A stretch of DNA of 5,874 nt from an uncultured Pseudomonadota bacterium (GCA_946480245.1 CAMLIZ010000214.1:1-5874); one strand, 5' to 3'; shown: positions 1 to 5,874, counted from the stretch's first letter. Numbers and translations are program-made. Notes: generated by a model from the sequence alone, not told the origin.

Positions 1-114
1 AAGGGCATGCTGCCCAAGGGCCCGCTGGGCTACGCGATGGTGAAGAAGCTGAAGGTGTATGCCGGTGCAACTCACCCGCACACCGCTCAGCAACCCAAAG
101 CCCTTGATATCTAA
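1..114 (+). CDS. rplM: 50S ribosomal protein L13, C-terminal end (partial)
   Basis: This is the last 37 codons of large-subunit ribosomal protein L13; the 5' part lies outside the window. The reading frame is open from base 1 and ends at a TAA at 112-114. The visible residues contain the characteristic L13 tail: [10 protein letters not shown], then [13 protein letters not shown] and the closing QQPKALDI. L13 is an early-assembling 23S rRNA-binding protein of about 142 residues, so roughly a quarter is seen here. Nine bases separate its stop from the S9 start. This is the near-universal bacterial rplM-rpsI pair, transcribed from a promoter upstream of the window. Nothing in the visible part is unusual. 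Confidence 0.96.
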   Translation, partial: KGMLPKGPLGYAMVKKLKVYAGATHPHTAQQPKALDI

Positions 115-123
115 GGAACGGCG

Positions 124-516
124 ATGATCGGTAATTGGAACTATGGCACCGGCCGCCGCAAGTCTTCGGTGGCGCGCGTGTTCATCAAGAAGGGCAGCGG
201 CCAGATCCTGGTCAACGGCAAACCGGTGGAGCAGTACTTCGGCCGCCAGACCTCGATCATGATCGTCAAGCAACCGCTGTTCTTGACGAACAACGTCGAA
301 GCGTTCGATATCAAGGTCAATGTGGAGGGCGGCGGCGAGTCTGGCCAAGCTGGCGCAGTTCGGCATGGCATCACGCGCGCGCTCATCGACTATGACGCGG
401 CGCTGAAGCCTGACCTGAGCCGCGCCGGCTTCGTGACGCGCGACGCGCGCGAGGTGGAACGCAAGAAGGTCGGCTTGCACGGCGCCCGTCGCCGCAAGCA
501 GTTCAGCAAGCGCTAA
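124..516 (+). CDS. rpsI: 30S ribosomal protein S9
   Basis: This gene encodes the full-length small-subunit ribosomal protein S9, 130 residues, the usual bacterial length. The N-terminal [13 protein letters not shown] (7-19), the glycine-rich [15 protein letters not shown] (69-83) and the block from RDARE (106-110) into the basic tail ending in FSKR are the family signatures. In the family, the C-terminal Lys-Arg tail reaches the P site and contacts the anticodon stem of the bound tRNA; here it is intact. The ATG at 124 is preceded by AAGGA (113-117), which overlaps the rplM stop and has good spacing, so the two genes are probably translationally coupled. A strong terminator follows 18 bases after the stop, making this the last gene of the rplM-rpsI operon. 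Confidence 0.98.
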   Translation: MIGNWNYGTGRRKSSVARVFIKKGSGQILVNGKPVEQYFGRQTSIMIVKQPLFLTNNVEAFDIKVNVEGGGESGQAGAVRHGITRALIDYDAALKPDLSRAGFVTRDAREVERKKVGLHGARRRKQFSKR

Positions 517-534
517 GCCGCGCTGTGGTGCAAC

Positions 535-560
535 AAAGGCCGCTCTTCGGAGCGGCCTTT
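535..560 (+). terminator. intrinsic terminator of the rplM-rpsI operon
   Basis: A perfect 11-bp inverted repeat, AAAGGCCGCTC (535-545) and GAGCGGCCTTT (550-560), encloses the very stable UUCG tetraloop (546-549). The 3' arm ends in only three T residues, so the U-tract is short, but the stem strength and its place 18 bases after the rpsI stop make a terminator the natural reading. It separates ribosomal protein transcription from erpA. Confidence 0.88.
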
Positions 561-573
561 GCGCTTTAGAGCC

Positions 574-604
574 GGAATCTCGTCCCCATCTATGGGATCA
601 TTCC
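574..604 (+). promoter_or_regulatory. nested inverted-repeat element in the erpA leader
   Basis: An outer pair, GGAAT (574-578) and ATTCC (600-604), encloses a tight inner pair, CCCAT (585-589) and ATGGG (592-596), separated by two bases. The element lies between the S9 terminator and the erpA ribosome binding site. This is where an erpA promoter or operator must lie, because the terminator cuts off read-through. It could be an operator or an mRNA hairpin, or it could be chance. I see no convincing -35/-10 pair around it; TTTAGA at 565-570 is the best weak -35 and it has a poor partner. Confidence 0.25.
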
Positions 605-627
605 AGCCTGTTCAGGAGTTATCCGCC

Positions 628-996
628 ATGACCGCCGTTGCCGAACACACCTCCGCCACCGAAATGCCTGCCCCGCTGATCTTTACCGACAGCGCAGCGG
701 CCAAGGTGGCCGACCTCGTTGCGGAAGAGGGCAACCCGGAGCTGAAGCTGCGCGTATTCGTGCAGGGCGGTGGCTGCTCCGGTTTCCAGTACGGCTTCAC
801 GTTCGACGAGATCGTCAACGAGGACGATACGCAGATGGCGAAGAACGGCGTCACCCTGCTGATCGATGCGATGAGCCTCCAGTACCTGATGGGCGCTGAG
901 ATCGACTACAAGGAAGATCTGCAAGGCGCCCAGTTCGTGATCAAGAATCCGAACGCCAGCACGACCTGCGGATGCGGCTCCAGCTTCTCTGTCTGA
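628..996 (+). CDS. erpA: iron-sulfur cluster insertion protein ErpA (A-type carrier)
   Basis: This gene encodes a 122-residue A-type Fe-S carrier of the HesB/IscA/ErpA fold. Such proteins receive clusters from the ISC scaffold and deliver 2Fe-2S or 4Fe-4S clusters to apo-enzymes in the cytosol. The three ligand cysteines are present: Cys50 in [11 protein letters not shown], and Cys114 and Cys116 in the C-terminal CGCGSSF. The ErpA-like [16 protein letters not shown] segment (79-94) is also clear. The chosen ATG at 628 has an AGGAG (614-618) nine bases upstream. A longer in-frame start at 559 lies inside the preceding terminator and adds 23 residues with no family resemblance, so it is rejected. 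The first 15 or so residues are a loose, Ala/Thr-rich extension before the domain. ErpA fits better than IscA because of length and setting: there are no isc genes nearby, and the rpsI-erpA-anmK order is the one I recognise for Burkholderiales. Confidence 0.93.
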   Translation: MTAVAEHTSATEMPAPLIFTDSAAAKVADLVAEEGNPELKLRVFVQGGGCSGFQYGFTFDEIVNEDDTQMAKNGVTLLIDAMSLQYLMGAEIDYKEDLQGAQFVIKNPNASTTCGCGSSFSV

Positions 997-1015
997 CCGG
1001 CATCGTTCGCTACGC

Positions 1016-1037
1016 AAGGCCGCCTTCCGGCGGCCTT
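1016..1037. terminator. terminator between convergent erpA and anmK
   Basis: A 9-bp perfect stem, AAGGCCGCC (1016-1024) and GGCGGCCTT (1029-1037), has a TTCC loop. It is followed on the plus strand by two more T residues, giving TTTT at 1036-1039. It lies 19 bases after the erpA stop and 13 bases beyond the anmK stop on the other strand. The plus-strand U-tract is short and the minus-strand one is only TT, so it should work best for erpA and less well for anmK. Its stem resembles that of the rpsI terminator (shared AAGGCCGC core). Confidence 0.82.
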
Positions 1038-1050
1038 TTCATTGGCCGTT

Positions 1051-2160
1051 TCAGTGTGGGTACAGAGCGCCCAGAATGCGCGGCCCCTTCGCGCCGGTGA
1101 CCTCCACTCGGTTCCCGGGCTGACGCTCGCAGAATACATGCGCCAGCCAGGCAAAGGCAGCTGCCTCGACCTGCATCGGCGGCACACCCGACGATGAGGT
1201 GCTGTGCACATGCGCCCTCGGGAGCAGGCGCGCCAGCCGTGCCATCAAGTCGTCGTTGAACGCGCCGCCACCGCACACCAGCAGCTCCGCCGTGGCTGGC
1301 GCATGCCGTTGCAGATCATCGGCTGCAGCCCGGGCGGAAAACTCGGCCAGGGTGGCCTGAATGTCCTGTGGCTGTGCGTCCGGGGCAGCCGACGCAAGAC
1401 GCGGCGCCAGCCAACCCGGGTGGAACAGGTCGCGTCCCGTGCTCTTCGGCGGCGCCTTGCGCAAGAACGGTTCGTCAAGCAGGACTGCCAACAACGGTGC
1501 AAGCACCCGGCCGCCGGCGGCCCACGCACCACGCTCATCCCACGGCTGCCCGGTGTGCCGTTGACACCATGCATCGAGCAGCGCGTTGGCAGGACCACAG
1601 TCGAAGCCGCGAACCTCGCCGGCGGCGCCGAGCAGGCTGAGGTTCGCGATACCTCCTAGATTGAGCACGGCGATGTCCATGTCGGCACGGCCGAACACCG
1701 CCGCGTGGAAAGCCGGCACAAGAGGTGCGCCTTGGCCGCCGGCCGCGACGTCGCGGCTGCGGAAATCGCAAACCACGTCGATGCCGCAGAGTTCGGCGAG
1801 CAGCGCACCATTGATCAGCTGCAGCGTATAGCCGGTGCCATCGAATTCACCGGGGCGGTGGCGAACGGTCTGTCCATGCGCGCCGATGGCGCGAACCGCC
1901 TCGGCACACGCGCCTGCTGAGGCGAGCGCCTGCTGTGCGGCTGCCGCATAGACGCGTACCAATGCATTGGCCGCCAGTGCGGCGCGATGCAGCTCGTCGG
2001 GCCCCGATTGATTGAGCGAGAGCAGTTCTTCGCGCAGCGCACTAGCGAGGGGCGCGTGCGCGTGCGATCGGATCTGTATACCCTCTGGCGTGACCTCGGC
2101 CAGCACAGCGTCGACGCCGTCCAGAGACGTGCCGGACATCAGGCCGAGGTACAAGGACAT
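1051..2160 (-). CDS. anmK: anhydro-N-acetylmuramic acid kinase
   Basis: This gene encodes a 369-residue cytosolic kinase of peptidoglycan recycling. The family uses ATP and water to open the 1,6-anhydro ring of anhMurNAc, giving MurNAc-6-phosphate. The N-terminal ATP-binding loop GLMSGTSLDGVD (6-17) is diagnostic. It is followed by IGAHGQTVRH (92-101), the DFRSRDVAAGGQGAPLVPAFH block starting at 132, LNLGGIANLS (166-175), and GFDCGPANALLDAW (185-198), whose Asp187 aligns by recall with the catalytic aspartate of the Pseudomonas enzyme. The C-terminal CGGGAFND (296-303) and the ending TGAKGPRILGALYP are also typical. Length and all motifs are normal. The ATG at 2160 has no clear Shine-Dalgarno, which suggests translation depends partly on the upstream M23 peptidase gene, whose stop is 34 bases away. 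No terminator lies between the two. A MurNAc-6-P etherase (murQ) partner is not in view. Confidence 0.96.
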   Translation of the reverse strand: MSLYLGLMSGTSLDGVDAVLAEVTPEGIQIRSHAHAPLASALREELLSLNQSGPDELHRAALAANALVRVYAAAAQQALASAGACAEAVRAIGAHGQTVRHRPGEFDGTGYTLQLINGALLAELCGIDVVCDFRSRDVAAGGQGAPLVPAFHAAVFGRADMDIAVLNLGGIANLSLLGAAGEVRGFDCGPANALLDAWCQRHTGQPWDERGAWAAGGRVLAPLLAVLLDEPFLRKAPPKSTGRDLFHPGWLAPRLASAAPDAQPQDIQATLAEFSARAAADDLQRHAPATAELLVCGGGAFNDDLMARLARLLPRAHVHSTSSSGVPPMQVEAAAFAWLAHVFCERQPGNRVEVTGAKGPRILGALYPH

Positions 2161-2194
2161 ACGCGCGGTAGCGGCGGCCGGTGCGGCCGCGCGG

Positions 2195-3574
2195 CTATTC
2201 GATCGACGCCAGCGACCGGTTCATGGACGTGGCGGCATCGAGCTGCGCGCGCGCGCTGCGTGCCAGCGCCATGAACTGCTCGTGCGACGCTGGCGCCACT
2301 GCCATGGTCTCGGTGTTCTTGATGACCTTCGACGGGTCGACGTACTGCCCGTTGATCCGGAACTCGAAGTGCAGATGCGGGCCGGTGGCCCAGCCGGTCA
2401 TGCCCACTGCGCCCAGCGTCTGCCCCTGGTCGACGTGTTGGCCCTTGCGCACGTCGATGCGGCTCAGGTGCGCGTAGCGGGTGCTGCGGCCGTTGCTGTG
2501 GCGCACGATCACGATGTTGCCGTAGCCGTTCTGGACCCCGGCGAAATCCACCACGCCGTCCCCGACGCAGCGTACCGGCGTGCCGATCGGCGCTGCATAG
2601 TCAACGCCCTCGTGGCGGCGCCAGGTCTGCGCAATGGGATGGAAGCGCATGCCGAAGCCGGAGGTGATGCGTGAGAAGGCAAGCGGGCTGCTGAGAAAGG
2701 CACGGCGCCGGCTTTGCCCGTTGAAGTCGAAGAACGCGCCCTTGCCGTTGGCATCGCGATACCAAAGGGCCTGGTAGGTGTGCCCTCCGTTGACGAATTC
2801 CGCCGCCAGCACGTGGCCGGCGCCCTGGTTCCAGGTGATGGGCTCGCCATCGGCAGTGAGCGCCTCGTAGACCACGCTGAAAGTGTCGCCCTTGCGCAGC
2901 TCGCGGTGGAAGTCGATGTCGCCGGAGAAGGTGTCGGCCAGCTGCGTGGCGATGCTGTCCGGGATGAGCGCGTCGTCCGTGGCAGCAAACAGGGAGGTGC
3001 GGATCGTGCCGCTGCCCAACTTCACCTGGGCCTCAAGTGGCGCCGTCTCCACCTTGGCCTGCCAGCCGGCGGGTGAGCCCGGCTCGACGGTCAGGCGTGT
3101 GAAGTGGGTGCCAACCTGCTCGCTGCGCTCAGCGGGATAGCGGGCGACCAGTCGCAGCAGGGTCCCGTCACTGTGGGTGCTGACCTGCACCATCTTGCTA
3201 GCGCGGCCTTCGAGCAGCTTGCGTGCGACCGGGTCGGTGCGCAGGAACGCCGCAGCTGCAGCGTCATGCACGCCCAGCCGCTGCAGCAAGGTGTCGGCGG
3301 TGTCCGTGGCGCGGGTGAGGTCGCTGCGCGACAGCTGCAGCTGGTACTCGGCCAGCGCTTGCAGCTGCTCTTCCACGCCGACGGGGCTCACGCTTTCGGT
3401 GACCAGCCGCTTCGGCAGGTCAGCCGCGTCCGGAGCGAGGGGCGCAATGCCGAAGGCCGTGACGCCAAAGCTGCCCAAAACGACGACCAGCGCCGTGGTG
3501 ACGCCTCGCGGATGGCGCTTCAAGAATTCCCGAGTGCCGGCAGCGGCCAGCGACAGTTGTGCCAACAGACTCAC
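2195..3574 (-). CDS. membrane-anchored M23 peptidoglycan endopeptidase (MepM-like)
   Basis: This gene encodes a zinc metallopeptidase predicted to cut peptide cross-links of peptidoglycan in the periplasm. With the GTG start at 3574 it has 459 residues. A single hydrophobic segment at about 24-44 is followed by an Ala/Pro-rich linker, so it is probably anchored in the inner membrane facing the periplasm. A middle region (about 65-300) resembles the N-terminal domains of MepM/YebA-type endopeptidases. The M23 (LytM) domain spans about 303-415. Zinc ligands His321 and Asp325 (HEGVD) and His402 (HLHFE) are present, as are the catalytic histidines His369 (YAHLS) and His400, so the enzyme should be active. 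A short helical tail follows. The start is uncertain. The frame is open up to an ATG at 3799, and ATG 3715 and TTG 3664 or 3583 are alternatives. I prefer GTG 3574 because GGGG lies ten bases upstream and because it gives a short cytoplasmic tail before the membrane segment. It is followed by anmK in the same transcription unit. Confidence 0.88.
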   Translation of the reverse strand: MSLLAQLSLAAAGTREFLKRHPRGVTTALVVVLGSFGVTAFGIAPLAPDAADLPKRLVTESVSPVGVEEQLQALAEYQLQLSRSDLTRATDTADTLLQRLGVHDAAAAAFLRTDPVARKLLEGRASKMVQVSTHSDGTLLRLVARYPAERSEQVGTHFTRLTVEPGSPAGWQAKVETAPLEAQVKLGSGTIRTSLFAATDDALIPDSIATQLADTFSGDIDFHRELRKGDTFSVVYEALTADGEPITWNQGAGHVLAAEFVNGGHTYQALWYRDANGKGAFFDFNGQSRRRAFLSSPLAFSRITSGFGMRFHPIAQTWRRHEGVDYAAPIGTPVRCVGDGVVDFAGVQNGYGNIVIVRHSNGRSTRYAHLSRIDVRKGQHVDQGQTLGAVGMTGWATGPHLHFEFRINGQYVDPSKVIKNTETMAVAPASHEQFMALARSARAQLDAATSMNRSLASIE

Positions 3575-3739
3575 GTAACTCAAACCCCGAGCTGCATCAG
3601 CTCTTTTGAACTTCTGTGCGATGTCGGCCTGCCCGAAGGCGAGCCGCAGGCTCGGGATGCGCAACCGGTGTCGCCTAGAATGCCTGGCGCGCCGATTGGG
3701 GGATGCACATCCCATATGACGGTCCGGTGACCGAGGGGC

Positions 3740-3748
3740 AGTATAACA
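3740..3748 (-). promoter_or_regulatory. candidate extended -10 promoter for the M23 peptidase gene
   Basis: On the minus strand the sequence reads TGTTATACT, an extended -10 (TGnTATAAT) with one mismatch. A weak -35 (TTTTGC) sits 16 bases upstream. Initiation near 3733 would give a leader of about 160 bases before the GTG start at 3574. It is one of very few AT-rich spots in the divergent region. No experiment supports it here. Confidence 0.42.
3742..3747 (+). promoter_or_regulatory. candidate -10 element for tyrS
   Basis: TATAAC differs from the TATAAT consensus at one position and would start transcription near 3754, about 40 bases before the tyrS ATG. No good -35 lies at 16-18 bases. A competing plus-strand -10 is TAGAAT at 3676-3681, which would give a leader of about 105 bases but also lacks a recognisable -35. 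The TATA core is shared with the opposing M23 promoter candidate. Confidence 0.28.
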
Positions 3749-3792
3749 ACCGCCCTCTGCCGCAAAAGCGCGAAAACCTCCGTAATTCCGAC

Positions 3793-5043
3793 ATGTCACA
3801 GACAGTTTCGTTCACGTCTGCTCCGGCGCAGGCTCATCCGGTCACCGACCGCGTACGGCATGCACTGGCCGTGAGTTTGCGCGGCTGTGAAGAGCTGCTC
3901 CCGCCGGCCGATTGGGTGGCCAAGCTGGCGCGGTCGGAGACCACCGGACAACCGCTTCGCATCAAGCTCGGCCTGGATCCCACCGCGCCTGACATCCACC
4001 TCGGCCACACGGTCGTGCTCAACAAGATGCGCCAGCTGCAGGATCTGGGGCACACGGTGATCTTCCTGATCGGCGACTTCACGTCGATGATCGGTGACCC
4101 TTCGGGGCGCAACACCACCCGCCCGCCGCTGACGCGCGAACAGATCGAGGCCAACGCCAAGACCTACTACGCGCAAGCCAGCCTGGTGCTCGATCCGGAC
4201 AAGACGGAGATTCGCTACAACTCCGAGTGGAGCGACGCGCTGGGCGCCCGGGGCATGATCGAGCTGGCGGCCAAGTACACGGTGGCACGCATGTTGGAGC
4301 GCGAGGATTTCACGAAGCGCTTCAAAGGCGGCGTACCGATCAGCGTGCACGAGCTGCTCTATCCGCTGATGCAGGGCTACGACTCGGTGGCCTTGAAGAG
4401 CGACCTCGAACTGGGCGGCACCGACCAGAAGTTCAATCTGCTGGTCGGGCGTGCCTTGCAGACGGAATACGGCCAGGAGCCGCAATGCATCCTCACGATG
4501 CCGCTGCTCGAAGGGCTCGACGGCGTCGAGAAGATGTCCAAGAGCAAGGGCAACTACATCGGCATCACGGAGCCGGCGAACACGATGTTTGCCAAGCTGC
4601 TGTCGATCGACGATGTGCTGATGTGGAAGTACTTCACTTTGCTCAGCTTCCGCCCCGAGGACGAGATCGCGCGACTGAAGGCCGAGGTCGACGATGGCCG
4701 CAACCCGAAGGATGCGAAGGTGATGCTGGCCCGGGAGATCACCGCGCGCTTCCATGGCGCGAGTGCCGCCGATGCCGCCGAGGAGGATTTCAACAACCGC
4801 GCGCGCGGTGGCATCCCTGATGAACTGCCCGAAATCAGCGTCTCGGGTGGGCCCTTGGGCATCGGCGTGCTGCTGAAGCAGGCCGGCCTCGTACCCTCCA
4901 CGGCAGAAGGCCTGCGCATGGTGGAGCAGGGGGGGGTTCGCATCGACGGTGTCGTGGTCAGCGACAAGGCGCTGAAGGTCATGCCCGGCACGATGGTGCT
5001 GCAGGTGGGCAGGCGCAAGTTTGCGCGCGTCACCCTGGGCTGA
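3793..5043 (+). CDS. tyrS: tyrosyl-tRNA synthetase, KMSKS-type (TyrZ-like subfamily)
   Basis: This cytosolic class I aminoacyl-tRNA synthetase charges tRNA-Tyr with tyrosine using ATP. It has 416 residues from the ATG at 3793. The HIGH-type motif is HLGH (69-72), and [13 protein letters not shown] (94-106) follows in the Rossmann fold. The tyrosine-binding region [12 protein letters not shown] (190-201) continues into LGGTDQKFN (207-215). The second ATP motif is KMSKS (247-251), which places it in the KMSKS-bearing subfamily rather than the KFGKT-type of E. coli TyrS. A C-terminal S4-like RNA-binding domain covers about 353-416. An in-frame ATG at 3703 would add 30 residues but reaches back across the likely promoter. 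The MSQTV start fits the family, although no good Shine-Dalgarno precedes it. dtd follows after 16 bases with no terminator, so the two are probably cotranscribed. The S4 domain region contains an eight-G run (4929-4936); the frame across it is intact. Confidence 0.96.
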   Translation: MSQTVSFTSAPAQAHPVTDRVRHALAVSLRGCEELLPPADWVAKLARSETTGQPLRIKLGLDPTAPDIHLGHTVVLNKMRQLQDLGHTVIFLIGDFTSMIGDPSGRNTTRPPLTREQIEANAKTYYAQASLVLDPDKTEIRYNSEWSDALGARGMIELAAKYTVARMLEREDFTKRFKGGVPISVHELLYPLMQGYDSVALKSDLELGGTDQKFNLLVGRALQTEYGQEPQCILTMPLLEGLDGVEKMSKSKGNYIGITEPANTMFAKLLSIDDVLMWKYFTLLSFRPEDEIARLKAEVDDGRNPKDAKVMLAREITARFHGASAADAAEEDFNNRARGGIPDELPEISVSGGPLGIGVLLKQAGLVPSTAEGLRMVEQGGVRIDGVVVSDKALKVMPGTMVLQVGRRKFARVTLG

Positions 5044-5059
5044 CGGCCGAGTCGCGGGC

Positions 5060-5512
5060 ATGAAGGCGCTGGTGCAGCGCGTGCGTGAGGCGCGCGTGGA
5101 GGTGGACGGCCGCGTGACGGGCGCGATCGGCCCGGGCCTGCTGGTGCTGGTGTGCGCGATGAGGGGCGACAGCGAGGCCGAGGCCGAGAGGCTGCTGGCG
5201 AAGCTGCTGAAGCTGCGCATCTTCAGCGACGAGGCCGGCCGCATGAACCGCAGCATTCAGGATGTGGCGGGCGGCCTGCTGATCGTGTCGCAGTTCACCC
5301 TGGCGGCCGACACCGCGGGTGGCAACCGGCCGAGCTTCACGCAGGCGGCCGTGCCCGACGAGGGCCGGCGCCTGTACGAATGGTTGCTGGCGCGCGCGCA
5401 AACCTTGCACCCCCAGGTGGCGAGCGGCGAGTTCGGGGCGCACATGCAGGTGCACCTGGTCAACGATGGTCCCGTGACCATCGCGCTTGAGGTGCCGCCG
5501 GTTCAGTCGTAG
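5060..5512 (+). CDS. dtd: D-aminoacyl-tRNA deacylase
   Basis: This gene encodes a 150-residue cytosolic enzyme, the usual length, that hydrolyses D-amino acids from tRNAs mischarged with them, D-Tyr-tRNA being the classical substrate, and also Gly-tRNA-Ala. The N-terminal [17 protein letters not shown] is the family opening. GRMNRSIQD (60-68), SQFTLAADT (77-85) and NRPSF (89-93) follow, and NDGPVT (135-140) carries the Gly-cisPro motif that enforces chirality in the active site. The ATG at 5060 gives the canonical N-terminus; an in-frame ATG at 5021 lies inside tyrS and is rejected. No strong ribosome binding site is visible, so coupling to tyrS translation is likely. Its stop overlaps the 3' end of the converging ligase gene by ten bases. 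Confidence 0.95.
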   Translation: MKALVQRVREARVEVDGRVTGAIGPGLLVLVCAMRGDSEAEAERLLAKLLKLRIFSDEAGRMNRSIQDVAGGLLIVSQFTLAADTAGGNRPSFTQAAVPDEGRRLYEWLLARAQTLHPQVASGEFGAHMQVHLVNDGPVTIALEVPPVQS

Positions 5513-5874
5513 CGGCGCCGGTCCTCGATCACCTTGCCGTCGTTGGGCAGCGTGCCCGGCGCGCACAGCTGCACCTCCGCGCGCAGCTTGGTGACGTCGC
5601 GCACGCTCTGCGCGAGTTGATCGGCCAGGCCGTCGGGCTCGCCCGCCACCTCGGCATGCAGCGTGAGCACATCGCTCGCCATCTCGCCACTCACCACGAG
5701 CCGCGCACGCGCCACGTCGGCGTGGCGGCGCAGCACGTCGGCCACCTGGGCGGGGTGCACGAACATGCCGCGCACCTTGGCGGTCTGGTCGGCGCGCCCC
5801 ATCCAGCCCTTGATGCGCGTGTTGGTGCGCCCGGTAGGGCAGCGGCCGGGCAGCACGGCCGACAGGTCGCCGGT
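5503..5874 (-). CDS. phenylacetate-CoA ligase-like AMP-forming enzyme, C-terminal part (partial)
   Basis: These are the last 123 codons of an acyl-CoA ligase of the ANL (AMP-binding) superfamily; the gene continues beyond base 5874. The visible part begins with the TGDL motif that follows the nucleotide-binding core. It then enters the mobile C-terminal domain with [17 protein letters not shown] and [12 protein letters not shown], hallmarks of the PaaK-like group. The family activates a carboxylic acid to its acyl-adenylate and then to the CoA thioester. Substrate cannot be inferred from this fragment; phenylacetate is only the family name. I recall relatives of this subgroup beside branched-chain amino acid type ABC transporters in Burkholderiales, but nothing in the window tests that. 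The end ...EDRRRYD is typical. The gene converges on dtd with a ten-base overlap. Confidence 0.87.
   Translation of the reverse strand, partial: TGDLSAVLPGRCPTGRTNTRIKGWMGRADQTAKVRGMFVHPAQVADVLRRHADVARARLVVSGEMASDVLTLHAEVAGEPDGLADQLAQSVRDVTKLRAEVQLCAPGTLPNDGKVIEDRRRYD

Noticed and set aside
559..627. Upstream start for erpA at 559
   Set aside because: It begins inside the 3' arm of the rpsI terminator and has no ribosome binding site; the ATG at 628 has a good AGGAG.
619..1017. 132-codon minus-strand frame opposite erpA
   Set aside because: It is antisense to a clear gene, with no family features in its product.
1204..1920. Several plus-strand frames (67-151 codons) opposite anmK
   Set aside because: They are shadows of the anmK coding sequence, with no ribosome binding sites or recognisable domains.
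3580..3765. 61-codon minus-strand frame ending six bases before the M23 GTG start, as a possible leader peptide
   Set aside because: Its start lies upstream of the best minus-strand promoter candidate, no ribosome binding site precedes it, and its sequence shows no attenuator-type residue run.
3575..3799. 75-codon N-terminal extension of the M23 peptidase from ATG 3799
   Set aside because: It would cross the tyrS start and the divergent promoter candidate. The added residues are Arg-rich and do not resemble the family N-terminus. The intermediate starts at 3715 and 3664 cannot be fully excluded, because codons nearer 3574 keep fairly high third-position G+C.
4929..4936. Phase-variable switch at the eight-G run
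   Set aside because: Programmed on/off switching of an essential synthetase is implausible; only the slippage or sequencing-error aspect is kept as a finding.
3796..5256. 486-codon open frame on the minus strand opposite tyrS and dtd
   Set aside because: It is fully antisense to two well-supported genes, its product is rich in His, Arg, Gln and Leu with no recognisable domain, and long antisense frames are expected in high-G+C coding DNA.
5030..5566. 178-codon minus-strand frame opposite dtd
   Set aside because: It overlaps both dtd and the ligase 3' end, and its His/Arg/Ala-rich product resembles no family.

Overview
This window is high-G+C chromosomal housekeeping DNA from a betaproteobacterium, most likely of the order Burkholderiales. 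The gene order L13 - S9 - erpA - (anmK, M23 peptidase) - tyrS - dtd is one I recognise from that order, and the protein sequences read like Burkholderiales versions. This assignment is inference from protein style and gene order; the genus cannot be named from the sequence alone. I see no mobile elements, phage genes, tRNA or rRNA genes, CRISPR arrays or signs of recent transfer.

Layout. Positions 1-114 are the last codons of rplM (ribosomal protein L13), followed after nine bases by rpsI (S9, 124-516). A strong UUCG-loop intrinsic terminator closes that operon. erpA (628-996), an A-type iron-sulfur carrier, stands alone. It ends at a second hairpin (1016-1037) that faces the end of the minus-strand anmK and can serve both genes. 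On the minus strand, a membrane-anchored M23 murein endopeptidase (2195-3574) and anmK (1051-2160) form a two-gene unit, one cutting the cell wall and the other recycling its breakdown sugar. A 218-base divergent intergenic region (3575-3792) separates this unit from tyrS (3793-5043) and dtd (5060-5512) on the plus strand. TyrRS and the D-aminoacyl-tRNA deacylase form a natural charging and proofreading pair. The window ends in the C-terminal part of a minus-strand phenylacetate-CoA-ligase-like enzyme that converges on dtd with a 10-base overlap.

No previously undescribed system is evident. The points most worth a second look are regulatory. They are a shared TATA core in the divergent M23/tyrS region that could act as a bidirectional promoter, a leader upstream of the M23 gene with mutually exclusive pairings that could hide its ribosome binding site, an inverted-repeat element in the erpA leader, and an eight-G run inside the essential tyrS gene.
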